DNA of 64,000 bases from Sphingobium sp. CAP-1 (lineage in GTDB: Bacteria > Pseudomonadota > Alphaproteobacteria > Sphingomonadales > Sphingomonadaceae). The stretch covers positions 1,302,001-1,366,000 of the forward strand of contig NZ_CP046252.1 of NCBI RefSeq assembly GCF_009720145.1, read 5' to 3'. The notes below the pieces were generated by a model. That model ran no database searches. It was not told where the DNA came from and was given only the letters and a program-made list of their open reading frames with translations. The position numbers and the translations under genes are program-made. Positions 23,332-31,983 of this stretch are shown one piece after another (positions within the stretch are counted from its first letter, which is position 1; each line of letters opens with the position of its first letter).

Positions 23332-25002
23332 TTAGCTGGACCGGGTCGGATCGGTCATCGGATCGTCCATTTCGCGGGCGTCGGGCGCGCGGCTGATCGG
23401 CAGCGATCCGGTCTGCCGTTCCAGCCGGCGATGGACGACGGGCGGATTGCCCCCGATGTGCAGCGCATGGATCGCATCGCTATTGGCGATATCAGCCACG
23501 GTGCGCCGCTGATTGTGGCGGACATAATCGAGCCAGGTCGACACATGATAGCGTTCGACCCACAGGTCCGGTTCGCCCAGATCGCGCAGCAATTGCCAGC
23601 CATGGGCGCCGTCGCGGCGGCGGATGCGGCGGCGCTCGCTCATCGCGGTCAGGAAGGGGACGACCGAACCGGGCGGGATGCGATATTCGATGGTGATGAC
23701 GATCGGCCCGCTGCGTGGCTCGATCGGGATGATGGTGTCGGGTTCGTGCCAGTCGTCGCGCGGATCAAGATTATCGTCGCCGATCTGCGGCAGCGGTCGC
23801 CAGACCCCCAGCAGGGCGGCGGCGAACTGCATCGCTGCGGCGGCATAGAGAGCCGTGACGACGCCCTGATGTTCCGCCACCCAGCCGAACAACCAGGCGC
23901 CGCCCGCCATGCCGCCAAAGGCGATCATCTGATAGAGCGCGACCGCGCGCGCCACCACCCAGCGGGGGGCGGACATCTGCACCGACACGTTGAAGGTGGA
24001 AAGCGCGATCACCCATCCCGCGCCGGCCAGCATATAGCCCAGGATCGTCAGCGCCAGCCAGCCGCTCGCCCCGGTGATGGCGGTGCCGAGCGCCAGGGAG
24101 AGCGCCGCCGACCGCACGATCGTCTCGATCGGGAAGCGCGCGCGCAACCGCCGGGTGGACAATGCGCCCAGCACCGCGCCCAGGCCGAAGGCGCCGCTGG
24201 CGATACCGAAGGTCAGCGCTCCGCCGCCCAGCAGGTCGCGCGCCACCAGCGGCATCAGCGCCGACACGGCGGCGGCGCCGATGCCGAACGCGCCGGCGCG
24301 CAGCAACACCTGCTTGATCTTGGGCGAGGCAGCGACATAGCCCACCCCCGCCACCATCGCTACGCCCAGCCGCTCGCGCGGCAACAGCTTGGGCGGCAGG
24401 TCCGGCCGCCAGCGCGCCAGCACGGCGAGCAACGCGACATAGCTGAGCGCATTGGTCAGGAAGGCCGCTGCCGCCCCCGCCGCCGCGACGATGATGCCGC
24501 CCAGCGCCGGGCCGAGGCTGCGGGCCAGGTTGAACCCCATCGAATTCATCGCCACCGCGCTGGGCAGCACGGCGCGCGGCACCATGTCGCCGACCGACGC
24601 CTGCCAGGCGGGGCCGTTGATCGCGGTCGCGCAGCCGATCAGGAAGGTGAAACCCAGCAGCAGCCAGGGCGTCATCAGCCCGGCCCAGGCGGTGGCGGCA
24701 AGCGCGGCCGATGTCAGCAGCATGGCCCCCTGACAGGCGATCATCACCTTGCGCCGGTCCAGATTGTCGGCGACTGCCCCGGCCCACAGCGACAGCAGCA
24801 TGATCGGCAGCGTCGTCGCCGCCGGCACCAGCGCGATCAGCAAGGGCGAGGCCGAGAGCGAGGTCATCATCCAGGCCGCGCCGACCGACTGGATCAGGCC
24901 GCCGAAATTGGACGCCAGGCTGGCGGTCCAGATCGCACGGAAACTGGGAATGGAAAAGGGGGACGGCGGCTTTTCGGTCGGGTCTTGGGTCACGCTGTCC
25001 AT
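23332..25002 (-). CDS. MFS_3 family exporter with C-terminal ABM-like domain
   Basis: 556 aa. Residues about 18-400 form 12 membrane helices of the EntS/MFS_3 (transmembrane secretion effector) group, beginning FSIPSFRAIWTASLASNFGG with the loop motif GAVADNLDRRKV. After about residue 425 a soluble cytoplasmic domain follows (PIVITIEYRIPPGSVVPFLT ... DLWVERYHVSTWLDYVRHNQ), a dimeric ferredoxin-like/antibiotic-monooxygenase-like pattern that accompanies this subgroup. Family members export siderophores or small toxic compounds. The substrate is unknown. Confidence 0.88.
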   Translation of the reverse strand: MDSVTQDPTEKPPSPFSIPSFRAIWTASLASNFGGLIQSVGAAWMMTSLSASPLLIALVPAATTLPIMLLSLWAGAVADNLDRRKVMIACQGAMLLTSAALAATAWAGLMTPWLLLGFTFLIGCATAINGPAWQASVGDMVPRAVLPSAVAMNSMGFNLARSLGPALGGIIVAAAGAAAAFLTNALSYVALLAVLARWRPDLPPKLLPRERLGVAMVAGVGYVAASPKIKQVLLRAGAFGIGAAAVSALMPLVARDLLGGGALTFGIASGAFGLGAVLGALSTRRLRARFPIETIVRSAALSLALGTAITGASGWLALTILGYMLAGAGWVIALSTFNVSVQMSAPRWVVARAVALYQMIAFGGMAGGAWLFGWVAEHQGVVTALYAAAAMQFAAALLGVWRPLPQIGDDNLDPRDDWHEPDTIIPIEPRSGPIVITIEYRIPPGSVVPFLTAMSERRRIRRRDGAHGWQLLRDLGEPDLWVERYHVSTWLDYVRHNQRRTVADIANSDAIHALHIGGNPPVVHRRLERQTGSLPISRAPDAREMDDPMTDPTRSS

Positions 25003-25050
25003 TGGGCGGATATAGCCGGCTCCGGCGAAGGCGCAACGCCCTTAGAGCCG

Positions 25051-25084
25051 GTTTCGGAATGCACGAAGGAGTGCATTTCGAGAC
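25051..25084. repeat. imperfect stem-loop between two minus-strand genes
   Basis: GTTTCGGAATGCAC (25051-25064) and GTGCATTTCGAGAC (25071-25084) pair at 12 of 14 positions around a 6-nt loop, with outer AGAG/CTCT bases that could extend it. No T run; either a repeat unit or a processing hairpin. Confidence 0.5.
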
Positions 25085-25090
25085 AAACTC

Positions 25091-25825
25091 TCAGACACGC
25101 CCCGTCCGCAGCGCGATCGCCCAGTCGGCGCGATCGCGGGCTTCGGCGGCGCACGCGGCGGCCTCCCGGTCATAGGCGATGGCGATCAGTTCGGCCTGCC
25201 ACCCGTCGCTCGTCCGCTCGACAATGGCGTAGCGGGCATGGGGCGATCCCGTCTCCACCTTGTGCGGCACCGGATGATCGTCGGCATAGGCGGGCAGACC
25301 GACGCTGCCCGGATTGACGATCAGCCCGCCGCCTACCCGGCGATGGATGCGCGGGACGTGGGTGTGGCCGCACAGGATCAGCGGCGCGGCCATGCCCCCT
25401 GCCCGCGCCTCCACTTCTTGCCCCGTCGCGGCGCGGGTCCGGTCGCCATCCAGACTTTCGAGCCAATAGCAAAGATCATCACCCGGCGCGCCATGGACCA
25501 TCAGCACATCGGCGGTCAGCCACAGGCTTTCGGGCAGGCTGGCGATCCAGTCGCGATGCTGCGGCAGCAGCACCGAGTCGGTGTAACGGTCCGACGCGCC
25601 CATCCGGTCGGGCGCGAGGGTCAGCAATTGCCGCTCATGATTGCCACGGATCGTGGGCAGGTTCAGCGCCATCAGCCGGTCCGCCGTCTCGCCGGGCCAG
25701 AGCGGGCCGGAGAGGATATCGCCCAGATTGACGACATGGTCGACCCGATGCCCGGCAATATCCGCCAGCACCGCGTCCAGCGCGACAAGATTGCCATGGA
25801 TGTCGGAAAGGATGGCGATGCGCAT
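25091..25825 (-). CDS. metallophosphoesterase family protein (YfcE/MJ0936-like)
   Basis: 244 aa. Calcineurin-like phosphoesterase motifs are clear: SDIHGNLVAL (D-x-H), NLGDILSGP (GD), TIRGNHERQL (GNH), LMVHGAP (H) and LCGHTHVP (GHxH). This set coordinates the two-metal centre. The family hydrolyses phosphodiesters or nucleotides; no substrate can be read from sequence. Start at 25825 (MRIAILSDIHGNL) because the fold begins there; the frame is open 68 codons further upstream without support. Confidence 0.9.
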   Translation of the reverse strand: MRIAILSDIHGNLVALDAVLADIAGHRVDHVVNLGDILSGPLWPGETADRLMALNLPTIRGNHERQLLTLAPDRMGASDRYTDSVLLPQHRDWIASLPESLWLTADVLMVHGAPGDDLCYWLESLDGDRTRAATGQEVEARAGGMAAPLILCGHTHVPRIHRRVGGGLIVNPGSVGLPAYADDHPVPHKVETGSPHARYAIVERTSDGWQAELIAIAYDREAAACAAEARDRADWAIALRTGRV

Positions 25826-25955
25826 AGCCCTGAAATGCCATGGGGATTCGCGCAAGAAAAGGCGTGAAACGCAACAGCGAGCGGAACAGCAGATCGACTT
25901 TTGCAACATTGCCCCTACGGCAGCGCGGCGCAGGCGCGAACAGCGTAATAGACGC

Positions 25956-25983
25956 TTGCACTTTACGTAAACGTAAATACATT
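25956..25983 (+). promoter_or_regulatory. promoter with LiuR-like operator in the spacer
   Basis: TTTACGTAAACGTAAA (25962-25977) has perfect 7-bp arms TTTACGT/ACGTAAA. It fills the spacer between TTGCAC (25956-25961, -35-like) and TACATT (25978-25983, -10-like). Placement of the operator inside the spacer is a MerR-family habit, and the motif resembles the LiuR site reconstructed for acyl-CoA and branched-chain amino-acid genes in proteobacteria (from memory). Confidence 0.6.
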
Positions 25984-26046
25984 CATGGCCGAGTTGAGCG
26001 CGGATGCGATGCGCCGGAACGACCCCCACGGAGAGGGATGATTACC

Positions 26047-27255
26047 ATGGAAGCCTATATTTACGACGCCGTCAGGACGCCCCGTGGCCGGGGCAAGGCC
26101 GATGGCTCTCTGCACGAAATCACGCCGATCCAGTTGGCGACGCAGGTGCTGGAAGCGGTACGCGATCGCAGCCGGATCGACACGGCCGATGTGGACGACG
26201 TGATCCTGGGTTGCGTTACCCCGGTGGGCGAGCAGGGCGCGGACATTGCCCGCGCCGCCGTGCTGAACGCCGACTATGCGCAGACCGTGCCGGGTGTGCA
26301 GATCAACCGTTTTTGCGCATCCGGTCTGGAAGCCGTGAACATGGCCGCGGCGAAGGTCTGTTCAGGCGAAGCGATGTTCGCGATCGGCGGCGGCGTCGAA
26401 TCGATGAGCCGCGTGCCGATGGCGTCGGACGGCGGCGCGATCGCCATGGACCCGGCGGTCGCCTTCAAAACCTATTTCGCGCCACAGGGCATCGGGGCGG
26501 ACGTGATCGCCACCAAATTCGGCATCAGCCGCGACGATGCCGACGCCTATGCGGTCGAGAGCCAGAAGCGCGCCAAGGCGGCCTGGGACGCGGGGCGGTT
26601 CGCCAAGTCGATCGTGCCGGTGAAGGACGTGATCGGCCGCGTCGTGCTGGATCATGACGAACATATGCGCCCCGACGCGACGATGCAGTCGCTGGGATCG
26701 CTCAAGCCCAGCTTCACCGCGCTGGGCGAGGAGATGCCGGGCTTCGACACCGTCGCCCTGCTCCGCTACCCGGAACTGGAGAAGGTCAATCATATCCACC
26801 ATGCCGGCAACAGCAGCGGCATCGTCGACGGCGCGGCCGCCGTGCTGGTCGGCAACAAGGATATGGGCGACAAATATGGCCTGAAACCCCGCGCCCGGAT
26901 CAGGGCCATGGCATCGATCGGGTCGGAACCGCTGATCATGCTGACCGGGCCGGAATTTGTCGCGGGCAAGCTGCTCGCCCGCGCCGGCATGACGACCGCC
27001 GACATCGATCTGTGGGAACTGAACGAAGCCTTCGCCTCGGTCGTACTGCGCTACATGCAGGCGATGGATCTCGACCATGGCAAGATCAACGTCAATGGCG
27101 GCGCGATCGCCATGGGCCACCCGCTGGGCGCGACCGGGGCGATGGTGCTGGGGACGGCGCTGGATGAACTGGAGCGGTCCGGCAAGGGCACCGCGCTCAT
27201 CAACCTGTGCGTCGGCGCGGGCATGGGCACCGGCATCATCATCGAGCGTATCTAA
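26047..27255 (+). CDS. acetyl-CoA C-acyltransferase (thiolase)
   Basis: 402-aa thiolase. The acylated Cys lies in NRFCASGLEAVNMAA, the catalytic His in GGAIAMGHPLGATGAMV and the second Cys in LCVGAGMGTGIIIE. The start (MEAYIYDAVRTPRGRGKADG) is typical of FadA-like enzymes; an ATG three codons upstream is only 2 bp from the Shine-Dalgarno, so 26047 is preferred. It cleaves 3-ketoacyl-CoA with CoA. First gene of a two-gene operon with the FadB-like enzyme, behind a LiuR-like operator. Confidence 0.93.
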   Translation: MEAYIYDAVRTPRGRGKADGSLHEITPIQLATQVLEAVRDRSRIDTADVDDVILGCVTPVGEQGADIARAAVLNADYAQTVPGVQINRFCASGLEAVNMAAAKVCSGEAMFAIGGGVESMSRVPMASDGGAIAMDPAVAFKTYFAPQGIGADVIATKFGISRDDADAYAVESQKRAKAAWDAGRFAKSIVPVKDVIGRVVLDHDEHMRPDATMQSLGSLKPSFTALGEEMPGFDTVALLRYPELEKVNHIHHAGNSSGIVDGAAAVLVGNKDMGDKYGLKPRARIRAMASIGSEPLIMLTGPEFVAGKLLARAGMTTADIDLWELNEAFASVVLRYMQAMDLDHGKINVNGGAIAMGHPLGATGAMVLGTALDELERSGKGTALINLCVGAGMGTGIIIERI

Positions 27256-27265
27256 CTCTCATTTC

Positions 27266-27342
27266 CCGTTCGGGCTGAGCCTGTCGAAGCCCCTTCCTTC
27301 TTCAAAGAAAGAAAAGCCCTTCGACAGGCTCAGGGCGAACGG
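27266..27342. repeat. inverted repeat of the CTTCGACAGGCTCAGG type
   Basis: Arms 27266-27289 and 27319-27342 are complementary at 22 of 24 positions around a 29-bp spacer. The sequence matches the widespread sphingomonad repeat with GAGCCTGTCGAAG. It lies between the thiolase and fadB-like genes, 17 bp before the latter. Confidence 0.85.
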
Positions 27343-27359
27343 AGAGTAAAGGCAAAGCC

Positions 27360-29534
27360 ATGAATACCATCAACTTCGACATCGACGCCGACGGCATCGC
27401 CACCCTGACCATCGACGTGCCCGGCCAGTCGATGAACGTCATTGGCCCGGATTTCCTGGCCGATCTGGACACCGCGATCGCGCGCATCGCGTCGGAAGAG
27501 GGCGTCAAGGGCGCGGTGATCGCGTCGGGCAAGGACAGCGGCTTCATGGCCGGCATGGACCTGAAATATTTCGGGTCGATGCTGGCGAGCGCCGGCGACC
27601 GCCCTTCCCCCGCCGCGATTTTCGACAAGCTGTTCGTGCTGAACGCGCTGTTCCGCCGCCTCGAAACCAGCGGCAAGCCGATCGCCTGTGCGATCGAGGG
27701 CACCTGCGTCGGCGGCGGCTTCGAACTGGCGCTGGCCTGCCATCGGCGTTTCGTGGGCGACAGCCCCAAGACCCAGCTCGGCCTGCCCGAAATCCTGATC
27801 GGCCTGTTCCCCGGCGGCGGCGGGTCGCAACGTCTGCCGCGCATCATGGGGGTGCAGGCGGCGCTGATGTATATGTTGCAGGGCAAGTTGTTCCGCCCGG
27901 CCGAAGCCGCGATGCTCAAGGTCGTGGACGGCGTCGTGCCGCAAGGCACGGCGGTCGAGGCGGCAAAGGCGTGGGTCAAGGCGAACCCGACCGCCGGCAC
28001 CCAGCCCTGGGACGTGAAGGGCTATAAGGTGCCGGGCGGCGCGGGCGGCTTCAACCCCGCCTTCGTCCAGACCATGGTCGGCGCGCTGCCGATGACGCTG
28101 AAGCAGACTCAGCGCAACATGAACGCGCCGATCGCCCTGCTGTCGGCCGTCTATGAAGGCATCACCCTGCCGATGGACCGGGCGATCCAGATCGAGAGCA
28201 AATATTTCGCCAGGGTCGCGGCCGATCCGCAGGCCAGCAACATGATCCGCACCCTGTTCGTCAACAAGCAGGCCGCCGAACGCGGCGCGCGCCGGCCCAA
28301 GGATCAGCCCAAGGCGCCAACGACGAAGCTGGCCATGCTGGGCGCGGGCATGATGGGCGCGGGCATCGCCACCGTCGCCGCGCAGGCGGGCATGGAGGTC
28401 ATGCTGTTCGACCGCGATCTGGCTTATGCGGAAAAGGGCAAGGCGCATGTCGAGGAGGTGCTGAAGAAGCGCCTTGGCAAGGGCATGACGCCGGAAAAGC
28501 TGGCGGCGACGCTGGCCCGCGTGACGCCGACCACCGACTATGCCGCGCTGGCCGGTGCGGACTTCGTGATCGAGGCGGTGTTCGAGGATGTCGCGATCAA
28601 GGCGGAAGTCACACGCCAGGTCGAGGCCGTGCTGGGCGCGGACACGATTTTCGGGTCCAACACCTCCACCCTGCCCATCACCAGGCTGGCGCAGGCGTGG
28701 AGCAAGCCGGAGAATTTCATCGGCGTCCATTTCTTCTCGCCGGTCGAAAAGATGCCGCTGGTCGAGATCATCCTGGGCGAACAGACCGGCCCCGCCGCGA
28801 TCGCCAAGGCGCTGGATTTCGTCAGCCAGATCAGGAAAACGCCCATCGTCGTGCATGACAGCCGCGGCTTCTACACCTCGCGCAGCTTTGGCACCTATGT
28901 TCAGGAAGGCGCGGAACTGGTCGGCGAAGGCGTCAATCCCGCGTTGATCGAAAATGCCGGCAAGCAACTGGGGATGCCCACCGGCCCTCTGGCCGTGTCC
29001 GACGAGGTGTCGATCGAACTGGGCGTCAAGATCATGACCGCCGCGCAGAAGGAACTGGGCGACGCCTATGTCCGCCAGGGGTCCGACGACATCATGGTGA
29101 AGATGGTCGGAGCCGACCGTCTGGGCCGGAAAAATGGCAAGGGCTGGTATGACTATCCCGAAGGCGGCAAGAAGCATCTGGCCCCGGTTCTGGGCGAGAT
29201 GTTCCCCCGCGCGGCCACGCAGCCCGATGTCGAGGCGGTGAAGGAACGCCTTCTCTATCGGCAGTTGATCGAATGCGCCCGCTGCTTTGCCGAAGGTGTG
29301 CTGGAAACGCCGGAAGATGGCGACATCGGCGCGATCTTCGGCTGGGGCTTCGCGCCTTACACCGGCGGGCCGTTCAGCCATATGGATACGGTCGGCATCG
29401 CCCATGTCGTCGCCGTGCTGGACCGGCTGGCGGCGGCGCACGGCCCGCGCTTTGCGCCGACCCAGCAGTTGCGCGACATGGCGGCGAGCGGCGCGACCTT
29501 CTATCGCCCGCTTCCCGCCAAGGCAGCGGCATGA
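27360..29534 (+). CDS. FadB/FadJ-like multifunctional 3-hydroxyacyl-CoA dehydrogenase / enoyl-CoA hydratase
   Basis: 724 aa. The N-terminal crotonase domain (about residues 1-290) has SGFMAGMDLKYFGSM and CVGGGFELALACHRRF; the NAD domain (about 320-500) has LGAGMMGAGIATVAAQ and HFFSPVEKMPLVEI; C-terminal dehydrogenase helices follow and end with WGFAPYTGGPFSHMD. It performs the hydration and NAD-linked oxidation steps of beta-oxidation and delivers 3-ketoacyl-CoA to the thiolase encoded upstream. Full length for the FadB alpha-subunit type. Confidence 0.94.
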   Translation: MNTINFDIDADGIATLTIDVPGQSMNVIGPDFLADLDTAIARIASEEGVKGAVIASGKDSGFMAGMDLKYFGSMLASAGDRPSPAAIFDKLFVLNALFRRLETSGKPIACAIEGTCVGGGFELALACHRRFVGDSPKTQLGLPEILIGLFPGGGGSQRLPRIMGVQAALMYMLQGKLFRPAEAAMLKVVDGVVPQGTAVEAAKAWVKANPTAGTQPWDVKGYKVPGGAGGFNPAFVQTMVGALPMTLKQTQRNMNAPIALLSAVYEGITLPMDRAIQIESKYFARVAADPQASNMIRTLFVNKQAAERGARRPKDQPKAPTTKLAMLGAGMMGAGIATVAAQAGMEVMLFDRDLAYAEKGKAHVEEVLKKRLGKGMTPEKLAATLARVTPTTDYAALAGADFVIEAVFEDVAIKAEVTRQVEAVLGADTIFGSNTSTLPITRLAQAWSKPENFIGVHFFSPVEKMPLVEIILGEQTGPAAIAKALDFVSQIRKTPIVVHDSRGFYTSRSFGTYVQEGAELVGEGVNPALIENAGKQLGMPTGPLAVSDEVSIELGVKIMTAAQKELGDAYVRQGSDDIMVKMVGADRLGRKNGKGWYDYPEGGKKHLAPVLGEMFPRAATQPDVEAVKERLLYRQLIECARCFAEGVLETPEDGDIGAIFGWGFAPYTGGPFSHMDTVGIAHVVAVLDRLAAAHGPRFAPTQQLRDMAASGATFYRPLPAKAAA

Positions 29535-29610
29535 TGGGGGTGTAAATCGTAACGCTTCTGTTTTAGGCCCACCCGAATAGCCGCTGGGGAGGTTTTCTCC
29601 CCCGCACAAC

Positions 29611-29676
29611 GTGCTCCTGCGAAGGCAGGAGCCCAGTTCCACCGTCTGGACTGGGTTCCCGCCTACGCGGGAACAC
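29611..29676. repeat. mirror inverted repeat, 42-bp class, copy 3
   Basis: Arms 29611-29637 and 29650-29676 (GTGCTCCTGCGAAGGCAGGA..., ...GGGTTCCCGCCTACGCGGG). More diverged than copy 2, but the core offset is again exactly 42 bp. It ends 21 bp before the galE ATG and would lie in its leader. Confidence 0.82.
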
Positions 29677-29697
29677 GGCAGATTATGGGGTGAGCAT

Positions 29698-30696
29698 ATG
29701 AACGACAAACCCACGATATTGGTCACGGGCGGCGCGGGCTATATCGGCAGTCACGCCGTGCTGGCGCTGAAGGATGCCGGCTATGGCGTGGTGGTGATCG
29801 ACAATCTGGTCACGGGCTTCGACTGGGCAGTGCCCGAAGGGGTGCCGCTGGTGCGCGGCGACATTGCCGACCAGCCACTGGTGGAAGCGACGCTGCGCGA
29901 CCATGGCGTCAGGGCGATCATGCATTTCGCCGGGTCGGTCGTAGTGCCGGAATCTGTCGATAACCCGTTGAAATATTATCACAATAACAGCGCCAAGACC
30001 CGCGACCTGATCGACAGCGCGGTGCGGGTCGGCGTGCCGCATTTCATCTTCTCCTCGACCGCCGCCACCTATGGCACGCCGGACGTGGAGGCGGTGCGGG
30101 AAGATACGCCGCAGCGGCCGATCAATCCCTATGGCATGTCGAAGCTGATGACCGAATATATGCTGCGCGATGTGGCGGCGGCGCATCCGATGAATTTCTG
30201 CGCGCTGCGCTATTTCAACGTGGCGGGCGCCGACCCGCAGGGACGCGCCGGCCAGTCGACGGCGGGCGCGACCCATCTGATCAAGGTCGCGGTCGAAGCG
30301 GCGCTGGGCAAGCGGGACAGTGTCGCGGTGTTCGGCAGCGATTTCGATACACCCGACGGGACCGGCGTGCGCGACTATATCCATGTGACCGACCTGGCCG
30401 CCGCCCATCTGCTGGCGCTGGAGGCGCTGATGGCCGAACCGGATCGCAATCATCTGCTCAATTGCGGCTATGGCCGGGGCTTTTCGGTGCTGGAGGTGCT
30501 GGACGCGGTCGACCGCGTAACCAACATGCCGGTCCGGCGGGTGATGGCCGGCCGCCGCGCGGGCGATCCGGGCAAGCTGATTTCCGACAATGGCGCGATC
30601 CTCAGAACCTTCCCATGGCAACCGCGCCATGCCGATCTGGACCAGATCGTCGCCCACGCCCTGGCGTGGGAACGCCAGTTGGGCGAGCGCGCATGA
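29698..30696 (+). CDS. galE: UDP-glucose 4-epimerase
   Basis: 332-aa extended SDR enzyme that interconverts UDP-glucose and UDP-galactose (or the N-acetyl sugars). The NAD motif is VTGGAGYIGSHAVLAL, catalytic Ser/Thr in FSSTAATYGTPDV and the Tyr-Lys pair in INPYGMSKLMTEYML; HFAGSVVVPESV and LRYFNVAGADPQG are family blocks. Start at 29698, after an inverted repeat, with the frame otherwise open upstream. Its stop overlaps the next gene's ATG (ATGA). Confidence 0.94.
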   Translation: MNDKPTILVTGGAGYIGSHAVLALKDAGYGVVVIDNLVTGFDWAVPEGVPLVRGDIADQPLVEATLRDHGVRAIMHFAGSVVVPESVDNPLKYYHNNSAKTRDLIDSAVRVGVPHFIFSSTAATYGTPDVEAVREDTPQRPINPYGMSKLMTEYMLRDVAAAHPMNFCALRYFNVAGADPQGRAGQSTAGATHLIKVAVEAALGKRDSVAVFGSDFDTPDGTGVRDYIHVTDLAAAHLLALEALMAEPDRNHLLNCGYGRGFSVLEVLDAVDRVTNMPVRRVMAGRRAGDPGKLISDNGAILRTFPWQPRHADLDQIVAHALAWERQLGERA

Positions 30697-31172
30697 GCGA
30701 GGCCAGCGTCCGCGCCTTCTTCGCCGATCATGCCCCCGATGTCGCGATCATCGATCAGGGCGTCAGCACCGCGACGGTGATCGAGGCGGCGGCCGCGCTG
30801 GGCGTGGAGCCGGCGCGGATCGCCAAGACATTGTCGCTGCGCGTGGGCGACAGCATCGCGCTGGTCTGCGCGCGCGGCGACGCCCGGCTGCATAATGGCA
30901 AGGCCAAGGCGGCGCTGGGGGCCAAGCCCCGGATGCTGGGCGGGCATGAGGTGGAGGAACTGACCGGCCATCCCGTCGGGGGCGTCTGTCCATTCGGCCT
31001 CGCCTCTCCCCTGCCCGTCTATTGCGATGTGTCGCTGAAGGATTTTGCCACCGTCTTTCCCGCCGCCGGATCACGCACCAGTTCGGTCGAACTGACGCCC
31101 GATCGGCTTGCGGCCTTGACCGGGGCGCAATGGGTGGACATTTGCACGCTTCCCGAAGCCGCTGCGGAGTGA
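30693..31172 (+). CDS. YbaK/EbsC family aminoacyl-tRNA deacylase-like protein
   Basis: 159 aa. The family region runs from TATVIEAAAALGVEPARIAK through LVCARGDARLHNGKAKAALG (with the conserved Lys) to HPVGGVCPFGLASPLPVYCD. YbaK-type proteins hydrolyse mischarged tRNA (for example Cys-tRNAPro) in trans. The GGVCPFG segment is the hallmark of this group. ATGA overlap with galE and 5 bp before pgl, so the three are co-transcribed. Confidence 0.88.
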   Translation: MSEASVRAFFADHAPDVAIIDQGVSTATVIEAAAALGVEPARIAKTLSLRVGDSIALVCARGDARLHNGKAKAALGAKPRMLGGHEVEELTGHPVGGVCPFGLASPLPVYCDVSLKDFATVFPAAGSRTSSVELTPDRLAALTGAQWVDICTLPEAAAE

Positions 31173-31177
31173 GCGCC

Positions 31178-31870
31178 ATGCTGACAGAACATCTTTTCTC
31201 CACCGGGGCGCTGGCCGCCGCCGATATCGCCGCGCGCATCGCCGCCATCCTGTCCGATGCGATTGGCGCGCGCGGCGTGGCAAGCATCGCCCTGTCGGGC
31301 GGCCGTTCGCCCCGGCCGGTGCTGGAGGCGCTGAGCGCCGTCGACCTCGACTGGAGCAAGGTCATCGTGACGCTGGTGGACGAACGCTGGGTCGCGCCGG
31401 ACAGCAGCGACAGCAATGAGCGGCTGGTGCGCGAGACATTGTTGCAGGGGCCGGCGGCTGCGGCGCGCTTCGTGCCGATGAAGAATGAGGCCGCCAACGC
31501 CTATGCCGGGCAAAGCGCGGTCGAGGCGGATTTTGCTGCTTTGCCATGGCCGCTCGACATCATCCTGCTGGGCATGGGCGATGACGGCCATACCGCATCG
31601 CTCTTCCCGGAGGGCAAGGAACTGGCCGAAGGTCTGACGAGCAAGGCGTTGACCATCGCGGCGACGCCTCCGGTCGCGCCGCACCAGCGCCTGTCGCTGA
31701 CCGCACATGGCATCTTGCAGAGCCGCCATATCTTCCTCCAGATCGGCGGCGCGGCCAAGAAAGCGGTCTATGATCGCGCGCTGGCCGGCGGCCCGGTCGA
31801 GGAATTGCCGATCCGGCTGGCGCTGTTGCAGGATGATGTGCCGGTCGATGTGTGGATCAGCGAGGTGTGA
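31178..31870 (+). CDS. pgl: 6-phosphogluconolactonase
   Basis: 230 aa. Hydrolyses 6-phosphogluconolactone to 6-phosphogluconate. Family motifs seen are IALSGGRSPRPVLEAL, VTLVDERWVAPDSSDSNERL and ILLGMGDDGHTASLFPEG. The start at 31178 (MLTEHLFSTGALAAADIA) fits family length. The enzyme connects Zwf and Edd, whose genes lie 8 kb further on, so the pathway is complete in this window although pgl is in a different operon. Confidence 0.93.
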   Translation: MLTEHLFSTGALAAADIAARIAAILSDAIGARGVASIALSGGRSPRPVLEALSAVDLDWSKVIVTLVDERWVAPDSSDSNERLVRETLLQGPAAAARFVPMKNEAANAYAGQSAVEADFAALPWPLDIILLGMGDDGHTASLFPEGKELAEGLTSKALTIAATPPVAPHQRLSLTAHGILQSRHIFLQIGGAAKKAVYDRALAGGPVEELPIRLALLQDDVPVDVWISEV

Positions 31871-31983
31871 AGCTATGCCGCCGCACCCCGGCCCTATCCC
31901 AGGGTGGTGAGCCGGGCTGCACGCCTGCCGGTTAAAACGCGGCGGCCATGGACATGGCTGCGGCCGAGCTTTAGGCAGCCGCC

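Noticed and set aside
27330..29726. Very long open frame on the minus strand (798 codons) opposite the fadB-like gene
   Set aside because: Its composition (His/Arg/Ala/Gly with no domain) is the mirror image of high-GC coding sequence, and the plus strand has a full FadB domain set. Similar antisense frames over czcA, edd, cyoB, the MacB permease and others were dropped for the same reason.
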